A stretch of DNA of 64,000 bases, taken from the NCBI GenBank assembly GCA_902767845.1, contig CACXIV010000001.1:1-64000 (forward strand). The letters run 5' to 3'. Of the stretch, positions 8,724 through 18,600 are shown piece by piece. The position numbers were made by a program, and so were the translations under genes. The notes under the pieces were generated by a model. It worked only from the letters and a program-made list of their open reading frames with translations. It was not told the DNA's origin and ran no database searches. This stretch comes from an uncultured Ruminococcus sp. (GTDB lineage Bacteria; Bacillota; Clostridia; Oscillospirales; Acutalibacteraceae). Each line of letters begins with the position of its first letter. The first letter of the stretch is position 1.

Positions 8724-9626
8724 ATGCGTTTGCTTATAACAGGTGCTTGGAAGGAAGCCGAAAAATTTATTTCTCAGCTTGAAGGCTACGGTCACAGGGT
8801 CATTTTTATGCAGCAGGAAGCGGACAGGCTTCCCTGCGAGCCTTCGTGGGCAGAGGGAGTTGTTTGCAACGGCTTGTTTTTGCACCATGAAATCGAAGCA
8901 TTTACAAATTTAAAATATATCCAGCTTACAAGTGCGGGGTTGGACAGGGTACCTGTTGAATATATCAGAAAACATAAGATCGCCCTGAATAACGCTCGTG
9001 GAGTTTACAGTATACCGATGGCGGAATTTGCCGTTTGCGGTGTTTTACAAATATATAAAAAAGCGGCGCTTTTCCGAGAGAATCAAAAAACACATCTTTG
9101 GGAAAAGCACCGTGACCTTTTGGAATTATACGGCAAAAACGTCCTGATCATAGGCTGCGGCAGCGTAGGAACAGAGTGTGCAAAGCGGTTCTCGGCATTT
9201 GGCTGCAGGATCATCGGAATAGATTTAAAACTGTTTGACAGTCCTGATTTTGACCGCATATACGGTTTGGATAACGCTGAAACAGTAATTCCGGAAGCAG
9301 ACGTCATAGTTTTGACTTTGCCGCTGACCAAAGCGACGGAAGGGTTCGTTGATGAGAGGTTCCTGTACAGTTTGAAAAAGGGTTGCGTTCTTGTTAATAT
9401 CTCGCGCGGTAAGGTCATTGATACCGGCGCGTTGACCGACGCGCTTAATTGCCGTGATATATACGCTGTTCTCGATGTTTTTGAGGATGAGCCGCTGTCG
9501 GAGGAAAGTCCCCTTTGGGATATGGATAATGTTATCGTTACTCCGCATAACAGCTTTGTAGGAGACGGAGCGGATCACAGATTGAACAAATTGATTTTAA
9601 GGAGTATTGTCAATGGAAAAAATTGA
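8724..9626 (+). CDS. D-2-hydroxyacid dehydrogenase (PGDH-like)
   Basis: It is predicted to reduce a 2-oxo acid to a 2-hydroxy acid, or the reverse, with NAD(P)H. The 300-residue protein has the Rossmann motif LIIGCGSVGTECAKRF around residues 138-153. The catalytic set is Arg in NISRGKVID, Glu in FEDEPL and His in TPHNS. The N-terminal substrate domain is short compared with SerA and no ACT domain follows, so a serine-biosynthetic role is unlikely. It starts one base after the aldolase stop and its end overlaps the next gene by 14 bases, so the three are probably co-translated. I infer that it reduces the aldolase product. Confidence 0.88.
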   Translation: MRLLITGAWKEAEKFISQLEGYGHRVIFMQQEADRLPCEPSWAEGVVCNGLFLHHEIEAFTNLKYIQLTSAGLDRVPVEYIRKHKIALNNARGVYSIPMAEFAVCGVLQIYKKAALFRENQKTHLWEKHRDLLELYGKNVLIIGCGSVGTECAKRFSAFGCRIIGIDLKLFDSPDFDRIYGLDNAETVIPEADVIVLTLPLTKATEGFVDERFLYSLKKGCVLVNISRGKVIDTGALTDALNCRDIYAVLDVFEDEPLSEESPLWDMDNVIVTPHNSFVGDGADHRLNKLILRSIVNGKN

Positions 9627-11181
9627 CGTTAAAAATATATGTGACAGTGATTTGTACTTACGTTCAAAACTGTATTGCAGGGGCTTTTTGATAACTGACG
9701 ATAAAATAGACGATAAAGGCTATCCGTTTTACGGAGATTGGCAGAAAAGAGAAATCGACAGTTATTCTGTATATACTCACAAGCTGCTTACTTCTTATAT
9801 AAAAAGCCTCAACGGTATTTCAATAGGAATACTTGGCCACGCCTATGATCCCGTTACAAATGAAACGGATGAAAATAAAATCATAGACATTCTTCTTGAA
9901 AATGCTGACGATGAAGAAAGATTTTTTGAAGTTATAAACGAGCTTACAGGCGTTTTTTGTATTTTTATTATCGACGGTAAAGGCATACGTCTTTTGAACG
10001 ACTGCGTCGGACTTGAATCGGTTTTTTATACCGCGGAGAGCTCGCCTTTCTATGCTTCATCACACATTAATCTGATCGGAGACTATACTGGTTTTGGGGA
10101 AGATCCGTATATTACAAGGCTTAAATCCTGCCGTACTTTTTATTATTTCGGCAATCAGCTTCCCGGGATCTGTACAAAATTCCGCGAGGTAAAGCGCCTG
10201 ACGCCAAATCATTATGTCAAGGCTGATGATGACGCAGTGGAGCTGATCAGATTCTATTCGCCGCATCAAATCAAATTGAGCGAGGAACAGGCCGTAGACG
10301 CTCTGTGCGATATTTTGCAAAAAACAATGAGAACGATCGCCGATAAGTGGCAGCGCCCGGCGATATCGTTGACCGGAGGCTGTGACAGCAAAACCACGCT
10401 GGCTGCCGCGAACGGATTATATGACAGTTTTCGGTACTTCAGCTACGATTCTCAGCCGAATGAAAAGCCCGATGCCGACGCTGCGGAGAAAATAACCGGA
10501 GCGCTCGGACTTCCGCATATAAAATATAACATTCCGTATGATGACGAAGCCTTTGAAAACATCGAAGGAATTAAAATGATAATGAACTGGAACGGCGGAG
10601 ATATCCGACCCAATAATCCTAATGATGTGCGGAAACGCGCGTATCTTGACAGAATTTCGGATTATGACATTGATGTAAAATCATGGGCGTCTGAGGTTTG
10701 CAGGGCGAGGTATTCAAAGCGCTATGCCGGCAAGCGTTCTTTCGGAGATAAGCCTACTCCGAGAAAATGTACGACATTTTACAAGTTTTTGCTTAACAGA
10801 AAAATCGTAAATGAAACAGACAAGGCGTTTAAGTATTATCTCGATAACTACTTTCAGCTTGACAAAAACAGTCCGATCCCGTGGCAGGATCAGTTCTACT
10901 GGGAGTGGCACTGGCCGGCGCGCGACGGAGTAACCATGGTGAGCGAGCATATGTTTTCTGACATTGTTACAGCGCCTTTTAACAACAGAAAGGTTTTTGA
11001 ACTGCTGTTAAGTACATCTTATGAAAACAGATATAAAGATGTTTTATATACAAAAGCACGCCAAAAAATGGACAGCAGGATCGATCAGGCGGCGGAATCT
11101 GTAGTTGATGTTAACCATACCAAGACGCGTGCCTTCAAGGAGCTTATGTATTACTATTTTAATATTTTGCTTCCGTATTAA
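9613..11181 (+). CDS. Asparagine-synthetase-like ATP-dependent ligase without glutaminase cysteine
   Basis: The C-terminal half has a PP-loop, ISLTGGCDSKTT, typical of asparagine synthetase and beta-lactam synthetase enzymes that adenylate a carboxylate. The N-terminal half resembles the Ntn amidotransferase fold but starts MEKIDVKN, so the catalytic Cys normally following the initiator Met is missing. Start ATG 9613 has AAGGAG eight bases upstream. The protein has 522 residues. With the aldolase and dehydrogenase upstream it may activate a hydroxy acid for amide or ester formation, or act as an EPS amide-forming enzyme (inference). Such genes occur in EPS clusters but their reactions are mostly unassigned. 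Confidence 0.8.
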   Translation: MEKIDVKNICDSDLYLRSKLYCRGFLITDDKIDDKGYPFYGDWQKREIDSYSVYTHKLLTSYIKSLNGISIGILGHAYDPVTNETDENKIIDILLENADDEERFFEVINELTGVFCIFIIDGKGIRLLNDCVGLESVFYTAESSPFYASSHINLIGDYTGFGEDPYITRLKSCRTFYYFGNQLPGICTKFREVKRLTPNHYVKADDDAVELIRFYSPHQIKLSEEQAVDALCDILQKTMRTIADKWQRPAISLTGGCDSKTTLAAANGLYDSFRYFSYDSQPNEKPDADAAEKITGALGLPHIKYNIPYDDEAFENIEGIKMIMNWNGGDIRPNNPNDVRKRAYLDRISDYDIDVKSWASEVCRARYSKRYAGKRSFGDKPTPRKCTTFYKFLLNRKIVNETDKAFKYYLDNYFQLDKNSPIPWQDQFYWEWHWPARDGVTMVSEHMFSDIVTAPFNNRKVFELLLSTSYENRYKDVLYTKARQKMDSRIDQAAESVVDVNHTKTRAFKELMYYYFNILLPY

Positions 11182-11201
11182 TTTCGCAGAGGATTGATAT
11201 A

Positions 11202-12332
11202 TTGAAAAAAATATTATTAGTCGCTACGGTGCAAAGTCATATTTGTCAGTTCCACCGCGCGCTTGTCAAAATGCTGAGGGCGGCTGACGAAAAGGTTGAG
11301 ATTCATGTTGCTGCGCGCGACAATCTCGCGGAAAAAAACGGCTTAAAGCTTGACTTTGCGGATAAGGTCTTTGACGTCCCTTTTGAGCGTTCGCCGTTCA
11401 GCGCGAAGAATATCGGAGCTTACCGTGTATTAAAAAAGATAATAGACGACGGTAATTACGATATAGTACACTGCAACACGCCTGTGGGCGGTATCCTCGC
11501 GAGAATGGCGTCAAAAAAATGCCGCAGACACGGGACAAAAGTGTTTTACACGGCTCATGGCTTTCATTTTTACAACGGTGCGCCTAAAAAGAACTGGATG
11601 ATATATTATCCGATCGAAAAGTATTTCTCACATTATACCGACGTTTTGATAACGATAAACGAAGAAGATTACGCTTTGGCAAAAAGCAGATTCAAATGCC
11701 GCGTTGAACATATCCATGGCGTAGGCGTTGATAATGAGCGCTTTTTTCAAGGCGACCGCAAAACGGTTTCCGAGCTGAGAAAAAAGCTCGATACCGGCGA
11801 TTCGGCGGTGCTGTGCGTCGGAGAACTGCTCCCTAACAAGAATCAGGCTATGGCGATAAAAGCAATGAGCGAGGTCGTAAAAGCAGTCCCGGACGCAAAA
11901 CTGTTTATAGCCGGTAACGGCCCCGAGCAAGAAGAGCTGTCAGGTCTGATAAATCGGCTGGGGCTTCAAAATAACGTTAAGCTGATCGGATATATAACTG
12001 ATCTTGAGAATTGGCAGAAAGCCTGCGCCGTATCGGTCTCCTGCAGCAAAAGGGAGGGGCTCGGACTTAACCTTATCGAGGGTATGATGTCTGGCAACCC
12101 CGCTGTCGCGGTGAAAAACAGGGGGCATAATGAACTGATTACTGACGGTGAAAACGGCTTCCTCGTTGAACAGGGAGATCATCTCGCTATGGCTAATAGG
12201 TTGATCGAACTATTATTAGATAAAGAAAAGTACAATTCATGCAGTGAAAAAAGTATGGTAATCGCTTCCGGATACAGTTTTGATATTGTAAAAAAAGAAC
12301 TTAAGGATATATATTATGGAAAAACAAAATAA
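11202..12332 (+). CDS. Glycosyltransferase family 4 (EpsD-like)
   Basis: It is predicted to add one sugar to the lipid-linked EPS repeat unit at the cytoplasmic membrane face. Translation starts at TTG 11202 with AGAGGA upstream; no better start lies nearby. The 376-residue protein has a GT-B fold: an N-terminal acceptor domain with HCNTPVGGILARM and HGFHFYNG, then the donor domain with CVGELLPNKNQ, AGNGPEQEEL and SCSKREGLGLNLIEGM, containing the E-x7-E type signature. It closely resembles EpsD/TuaC-type enzymes that use UDP-sugars. The end overlaps the next gene by 17 bases. Confidence 0.9.
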   Translation: MKKILLVATVQSHICQFHRALVKMLRAADEKVEIHVAARDNLAEKNGLKLDFADKVFDVPFERSPFSAKNIGAYRVLKKIIDDGNYDIVHCNTPVGGILARMASKKCRRHGTKVFYTAHGFHFYNGAPKKNWMIYYPIEKYFSHYTDVLITINEEDYALAKSRFKCRVEHIHGVGVDNERFFQGDRKTVSELRKKLDTGDSAVLCVGELLPNKNQAMAIKAMSEVVKAVPDAKLFIAGNGPEQEELSGLINRLGLQNNVKLIGYITDLENWQKACAVSVSCSKREGLGLNLIEGMMSGNPAVAVKNRGHNELITDGENGFLVEQGDHLAMANRLIELLLDKEKYNSCSEKSMVIASGYSFDIVKKELKDIYYGKTK

Positions 12333-13269
12333 GCGTAACCCGCTTGTATCTGTTATTATTCCGGTTTACAACGGAGCGAACTACATGCGTGAGGCGATTG
12401 ACAGCGCTTTGGCACAGACCTATAAAAACACAGAAGTAATTGTGGTAAACGACGGTTCCGACGATAACGGAAAAACCGACGAGATCGCCTTGTCATACGG
12501 CGATAAAATCAGATACTTTAAGAAGAAGAACGGCGGAGTATCATCCGCGCTTAACGTAGGAATAAAAAACATGTGCGGCGAATACTTTTCTTGGTTGTCG
12601 CACGACGACGTGTATACGCCGTGCAAAATTGAGCATCAGATAGATCTGCTCAAGACGGTCGGTTTTGATAAAAAAACGCTTGCAATGTGCTGTGCGGATT
12701 TTATTGACGAAAGCTCGCAAAAGATCCGTGATACAAAAAGCAGTACAAAAAATGCCGGTGTGTTGGACTGGAAGGAATCTTTAAGCAGGCTGATTGACGA
12801 CGGCTGCTTTATTGGCTGCGACCTGCTTATTCCCAAAAACGCGTTCCAAGAGTGCGGATCGTTTGATGAGAATTTGAGATATATCCAGGATTTTTATATG
12901 TGGATCAATATCTTTACTCAAAAATACAGCCTGTTTTGCAGTCCTGACGTTGACGTCCACAGCCGTGTCCACGGGGGACAGCTTACCAATACAGGCAGAG
13001 AGATGTTCGTTGCGGAGAGCCAAAAAACCGGAAGTAAGATCATACCGCTTTTGGCAGAGCTTTCTGACGACGATAATGATTTTTTATATAGATATGCGTT
13101 ATACTGCGCGAAAAACAATATCAAAGAAAACGTAAAAGAATGTCTCAGTACTGCCGATAAGAAAAAACTGTTTTCATTAAGGCAAAAGATAAAGCTCCGG
13201 GGTTTTGTGTTATACGGCGGGATACGGCCGGTTATCAGAAATGCTTATTATCGCGTTTTGAAGAATTAG
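12316..13269 (+). CDS. Glycosyltransferase family 2
   Basis: It is predicted to be an inverting transferase for the EPS repeat unit. The GT-A features are VSVIIPVYNGANYMREAI at the N-terminus, the nucleotide-binding VVNDGSDD and the metal-binding region SHDDVYTP (DxD type). The acceptor region GGVSSALNVGI follows the family pattern. Length is 317 residues. The ATG at 12316 lies within the previous gene and is preceded by AAGGA, so translation is coupled. Donor and acceptor sugars are not predictable. Confidence 0.92.
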   Translation: MEKQNKRNPLVSVIIPVYNGANYMREAIDSALAQTYKNTEVIVVNDGSDDNGKTDEIALSYGDKIRYFKKKNGGVSSALNVGIKNMCGEYFSWLSHDDVYTPCKIEHQIDLLKTVGFDKKTLAMCCADFIDESSQKIRDTKSSTKNAGVLDWKESLSRLIDDGCFIGCDLLIPKNAFQECGSFDENLRYIQDFYMWINIFTQKYSLFCSPDVDVHSRVHGGQLTNTGREMFVAESQKTGSKIIPLLAELSDDDNDFLYRYALYCAKNNIKENVKECLSTADKKKLFSLRQKIKLRGFVLYGGIRPVIRNAYYRVLKN

Positions 13270-13303
13270 GGCGACGAATATCGAAGAAGGAGAGAACAAC
13301 ATT

Positions 13304-14386
13304 ATGATGTGGCCGTACTTTGCGATGGTCGGTGTACCGGCGATTGTTGCGCTATTCAGCAAAAAATTCTGTGACCGGAAGCTTCGCAATCGTCTTACTA
13401 TAGTTGCTTTTTTCCTTATTTGGTTTATTCTTTTATGCTTGCGTCATGAAAAAGTCGGAGTTGATGTATTAAACTACCATTTGCTATTTAAAAAAGCCTA
13501 TGCAATGTCGTTTGGAGAAATCTTTGCGAAAAGCTTTAGCGGTGAGTTTGAGTTAAGCTTTTTTCTTTTATCAAAGATAGTGGCGATGACCACAGGCGAT
13601 TTTAGGGTTCTTTTAGTTATTATAGCTGCGATATCGATTGTTCCGGTTTTTTTGCTGTATTTCTTTTCAGCGCGGGAGAACGCGTATTTGTCAATAGTGA
13701 TCTTTCTGTCGCTGGGGTTGTTTTCGATTTATTTTTCAGCGTTAAGACAGGTAATGGCAGTAGCGTTTGCAGTTCCGGCATTTTATTTTACTAAGAACAA
13801 AAAGCTATTGTTGTTTTTGTTAATGGTTCTGTTGGCGTTTACCATACATCATTCATCTGTTATTATGCTTTTGATGTATCCGGTATATCATTTGAATATG
13901 AGATTAAAAAGCAATTTGCTTATTCTTATACCGATAATAGCTTTGGTTTATGTTTTCAGAGTTCCTATCTTTGAGTGGATAAGTGTATTCTTTAATGACT
14001 TTTATTCCAGTGATATCAAAGAAACAGGGGCTGTGCTGGTATTTGTCCTGCTTCTTGGATTTCTTTTGCTAAGCTATATTTTTGCGGATAATTCAAAGCT
14101 TGACAAAGAGACGATCGGGTTAAGAAACCTGCTGTTTTTATGCACTTTATTGCAGATCTTTTCGGGTATCAACCCAATCGCGATGAGGATGAATTATTAT
14201 TTCTTGATATTTGTTCCTCTGTTGATTCCGCGTATCCTTAACCGTACCACAGAAAAAAACAAAAAAGTCGCTTTAGTAATTTATTTGATAATGATCACAT
14301 TTTTTACTGTTTGGTTTTTCTACCGCGCTTATACAGCGGAGGATATCCTAAGCGTATATCCGTATATTCCGGCATGGGCAAAGTAA
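13304..14386 (+). CDS. EpsG/Wzy-type EPS polymerase (multi-spanning membrane protein)
   Basis: The 360-residue hydrophobic protein has about ten predicted membrane helices and the conserved N-terminal LRHEKVGVDVLNYHLLF motif, which matches the R-x3-G-x-D-x3-Y pattern of the EpsG family. Such proteins polymerise undecaprenyl-linked repeat units on the outer membrane face. Start ATG 13304 (a second ATG follows immediately) has AAGGAGAG upstream. It is the only polymerase candidate in the cluster, which supports the assignment together with the flippase at 22075. Confidence 0.88.
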   Translation: MMWPYFAMVGVPAIVALFSKKFCDRKLRNRLTIVAFFLIWFILLCLRHEKVGVDVLNYHLLFKKAYAMSFGEIFAKSFSGEFELSFFLLSKIVAMTTGDFRVLLVIIAAISIVPVFLLYFFSARENAYLSIVIFLSLGLFSIYFSALRQVMAVAFAVPAFYFTKNKKLLLFLLMVLLAFTIHHSSVIMLLMYPVYHLNMRLKSNLLILIPIIALVYVFRVPIFEWISVFFNDFYSSDIKETGAVLVFVLLLGFLLLSYIFADNSKLDKETIGLRNLLFLCTLLQIFSGINPIAMRMNYYFLIFVPLLIPRILNRTTEKNKKVALVIYLIMITFFTVWFFYRAYTAEDILSVYPYIPAWAK

Positions 14387-14398
14387 CGAGGAAATAAA

Positions 14399-15580
14399 AT
14401 GATAGTTGTTCAGATCAACGCCACGGGAGAAACTGGCAGCACAGGCAAAATATGTACCTCAATCAGTTCGCTTTTAACTGAGCGCAAAACAGAAAACTAT
14501 GTTTTGTACTGTCTTGGAAGCAACCAAAATCCCGCGCAGATAAAATATACAGATCCAAAGTCAGTAAAGCTCGCGGCAGCGGAATCGCGCATTTTCGGGA
14601 ACTGGGGATTTGAAGGCAAGGCTTCAACAAAGCGGCTTATAAAAAAGCTTGATGAAATAAATCCCGATATCATCCATTTGCACAATATACATAGTCATTC
14701 CTGCAATTTAGCTATGCTTTTTAATTGGATAAAAAAGCATAAGATAAAGCTCTTTTGGACTTTTCATGATTGTTGGGCTTTTACGGGATATTGTATGCAC
14801 TACGATATGATCGGCTGCGAAAAATGGAAAACCCAATGCTTTGACTGCCCTCAGAAAAAGGAATACAGCTGGTTGTTGGACAAAAGCCGTCAGCTGTACA
14901 ACAGAAAAAAAGAGCTGTTATCCGGTTTGAATATGACCGTGATAACCCCGTCAAGGTGGATGGCGGAGCAGGTCGGTAAATCTTTTTTGCGCGATTATCC
15001 AATAATGGTGATAAACAACGGGATCGATCTCAATGTGTTTTTTCGTGTGAAGTCACCTGTTTTCAGAAAAAAATATGATATCAAATCAAAATATATAGTT
15101 TTGGCGGTCGCGTTTGGCTGGAGCGAAAAAAAGGGGATAGACGTCCTGTTTTGGCTTGCGGACAAGCTTGACAAAGACTATCAGCTTGTCATCATCGGTT
15201 ATGATAATGCGCTAAACGGCAGTGCTCCCGCGAATGTTATCACGATACCGCGTACCCACGACGCGGCGGAACTTGCGGATATATACTCAAGCGCGGACGT
15301 GCTTGTCAATCCTACAAGGGAAGAGAACTTCCCGACGGTCAATTTGGAGGCAATAGCCTGCGGAACTCCCGCAATAACCTTCAAAACCGGCGGAAGCCCC
15401 GAGACCATTGACGAGAGCTGCGGAAGCGTCGTTGAAAAAAATGACGCTCAGGCAATGCTCGGCGAGGTGAAAAGGATTTGCGAAACAACCCCCTTTTCGC
15501 CTGAAATGTGTAGAAAAAAAGCAGAGCAGTACGATAAAAACGATCGTTTCCTTGACTATGTCAAGCTGTACGTTGATTGA
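14399..15580 (+). CDS. Glycosyltransferase family 4 (WcaC-like)
   Basis: The 393-residue GT-B enzyme starts with INATGETGSTGKICTSI, followed by HLHNIHSHSCNLAML and TFHDCWAFTGYCMHYD, the pattern of WcaC-type colanic-acid transferases. A conserved Cys-rich stretch (CEKWKTQCFDCP) is present, and the C-terminal donor domain holds NPTREENFPTVNLEAIACG. The ATG at 14399 follows GAGGAAATAAA. It belongs to the EPS repeat-unit assembly line. Sugar specificity is unknown. Confidence 0.9.
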   Translation: MIVVQINATGETGSTGKICTSISSLLTERKTENYVLYCLGSNQNPAQIKYTDPKSVKLAAAESRIFGNWGFEGKASTKRLIKKLDEINPDIIHLHNIHSHSCNLAMLFNWIKKHKIKLFWTFHDCWAFTGYCMHYDMIGCEKWKTQCFDCPQKKEYSWLLDKSRQLYNRKKELLSGLNMTVITPSRWMAEQVGKSFLRDYPIMVINNGIDLNVFFRVKSPVFRKKYDIKSKYIVLAVAFGWSEKKGIDVLFWLADKLDKDYQLVIIGYDNALNGSAPANVITIPRTHDAAELADIYSSADVLVNPTREENFPTVNLEAIACGTPAITFKTGGSPETIDESCGSVVEKNDAQAMLGEVKRICETTPFSPEMCRKKAEQYDKNDRFLDYVKLYVD

Positions 15581-15658
15581 TTTTCGAATTTATTATGCGG
15601 TGTCGGTTTTGCCGCGTATGAATTATAAAAAATTTTCTGTAAAGGAGAGAAAACATCA

Positions 15659-18600
15659 ATGAAAAAAAACTTCAAACGTGTTTTGGCTGTTGGTTTGTCT
15701 GCTGTAATTGCTGCGTCGGCTTTTTCAATTTCGGCAGCTGCGGCTTATAACCCTAACTATCAGTCAGAAACACACACCGTGTTTAGACACACGGAACAGA
15801 CGTTGGCGCCCGGCGTAGATTACTATAACAACTACGCGTACAGCTCCGACGGCAAGCAGATGGTTTACTATGTAGCCACTGCTGATATCAGCAGGGATGA
15901 CGTCGTTGTACAGACTTCTTATCTGAATCAGTACAAGGACAAGCAACCCGGTATGTCAAAGCTCAGCGAGCAGGCTGCTTTTGCCAATCAGTACTATACC
16001 GATCAGAGCAATCCTCTTTATCTGGGCGACAACTACAATGTTGTAGCAGGTACAAATGCTTCCTTCTACAATATGCAAACAGGTCAGCCTACCGGTGTTT
16101 GCTATGTCGACGGTGTAAGCTTCGGCAACACAAGCTATCCGGCTTTCTTCGCTATTCTTAAGGATCCCGATACCGGTGCTCAAACCGCTATTATGGATGA
16201 TACTGCGAATGTCGGTAACTACGACAACATCTGGCAGGCTGTCGGCGGTCAGTATTGGCTTGTACGTGACGGCGCAGATGTGACTGTAGATGCTTCCGGC
16301 TCTTACCTCACCGACCGTCATTCCCGTACGGTAGTAGGTATCACAGACGACGGCAAGGTCGTTCTGATGGTTCTCGACGGCCGTCAGGAGCCCTTCTCCT
16401 GCGGCGGCAATATGCATGAGCTGGCTCAGATTATGATCGAGGCAGGCTGTAAGTATGCGATGAACATCGATGGCGGCGGCTCCACTACATTCGGCGCACG
16501 TCCCGAAGGCGAGGATGATTTCCGCATCATCAACCGTCCTTCAGATGGTTCTGAGCGTTCCATCTCCTCCGGTCTGATCATCGGTTCAATGGCAACTCCC
16601 TCAACCGACTTTGACCATGTAACAATGACTGCAGCAGATGAGTATGTTACTCCCGGCACAGAAACCGATATCGAAATTACCGGAGTTTCTGCTTCCGGTT
16701 CTTCCGCGGATATTCCCGCAGAAATCACCTATGAAGCGACCAACGGTACTTTTGCTGACGGTAAATTCACAGCCGGTAATGCTGCCGGCGACGCGGTCGT
16801 CACCGCGAAGTATCAGGGCAATGTTGTCGGTACTGCTACCGTTCACGTTGTTGTTCCCGACAGCATCGCTTTCAGCTCCGAAAACTTCACCATTCCTTAC
16901 GGCAAATCCGCCGAGCTTACCGTTATCGCGAAAAAAGGCTTGAACGAAGTGAAGACTAAGGCGTCTGATTTTACATTTACAATAGCAGAACCCGCGGCAG
17001 GTACGCTTGATGGCTTTGTCTTTACCGCAGCCGGCGAGTCTGAGATCGCTTCAACTACCGTTACCGTAGCACTTAACGGAACAGAACTCACTGCTTCCGC
17101 AGGTCTGGTGTTCGGCAAGGGCTCTGAGGTAATATTCGATTTTGAGGACGGTACAACTCAGGGCTTCGGACTCAATTACAGCGGCTATAACTACTATCTG
17201 CCTAACTCTAAGGTATTTGTTGCCGACAAAGAGAACGGTCATGTTCATTCCGGCGACTATTCTCTCGGTCTTAACATCGATTACTCCAACTCACAGGAGT
17301 CGGGTTATCAGATGATCGCTCTATATCAGGGCAAGGTCAGCGGTAACGTTAATTACTATCCCGGAGCTCTTAAGCTCGGCACATGGCTTTATATCCCCGA
17401 TGAGTATGTCGGCCTTTGGGTGCGCTGGACTATCAGCCCCATTTCCGCTATTAATGAAAATGCGGAAACAGGTGAAACGACATATACAACGGGCAGCATT
17501 ACTCCTCAGACTATGGACAGAACTGCAGGCGGTACAGGCGTTGTTTACAGCTTCGATGAGCCCGGTTGGCACTATCTGTGGGCTGACCTAAGCGAGTACA
17601 AGGGCCTTGCGTGGAAAGATTTCTACTATTGCATGCAGTTCTATATCTCCGACCGTGACGGCGCTTCCTACGGCTATTACGCTAAGGACAATCACAACAT
17701 CAACGGTGACTTTACCGTATATATGGACGATGTTACCGTTGACTATTCCACGGTTGTAGAAGACAGAGACGCTCCTGTATTCTCAAGCGTACTGCTCGGT
17801 GACCGCGGACCTCACTCCAACGACGCTTTGGTACTGACTGACGGCTATGATTCCGATGGTTATAACCAGTTAAGCTTTTCTGCTCGTGTAGCAGACTTTG
17901 ATTCAACCAACGCGACCGGTATCGATCCGGCTTCCTGCAAGGCTTATGTAGACGGCAACGATATCGGCTGCACATACAACGGCGCAGGCCTGATTTCCGC
18001 AGGCGAGGAAGTCAAGCTCCACGAGGGCAAGCATACCGTTAAGTTCGTTGCCTGTGACAATGCCGGCAACCGTGCTTCTATCACCCGTACATTCACCGTA
18101 TCAAACGTTTCCAACAAAGAATTCATCAAGGTCGTTCCTCACGACGCTTCTCTCGACAGGATCCCCCACGGTTCTCTCTACTGGGTAGATGTTGTAACGA
18201 CCGACGCGGCAAACACCTCTAAGGTCGTTACTACCCTCAATCTCGACTCTATGTCGAAATGGGAACTCGATCATATGACCGTTGCCGATGGCTTTGAAGC
18301 TTCTTATGAAGTAGTGGACGCAGGCGACAAGATCGTCAAGCTCACCATCGAAGCTGTAGGTGAAGTTGATCAGACCGGTGAATTGGCGCTCGTTTCTATC
18401 CCGATCCGCACTTGGTATCTGGATAACAGTAATAAGAGAAACGCGCTTTCCGATAAAGAGTGGACATACGCTCAGTTCAAGGCATCTAAGGAATTCTGGC
18501 CTGTCGCTACAGAGGTTAGAGTTCAGCAGGGTCTGGCATACTACAAGGGCTCGCACAGATACTTTACCGGCGAGGACGTTTTCGTATGGTCCGAGTCATG

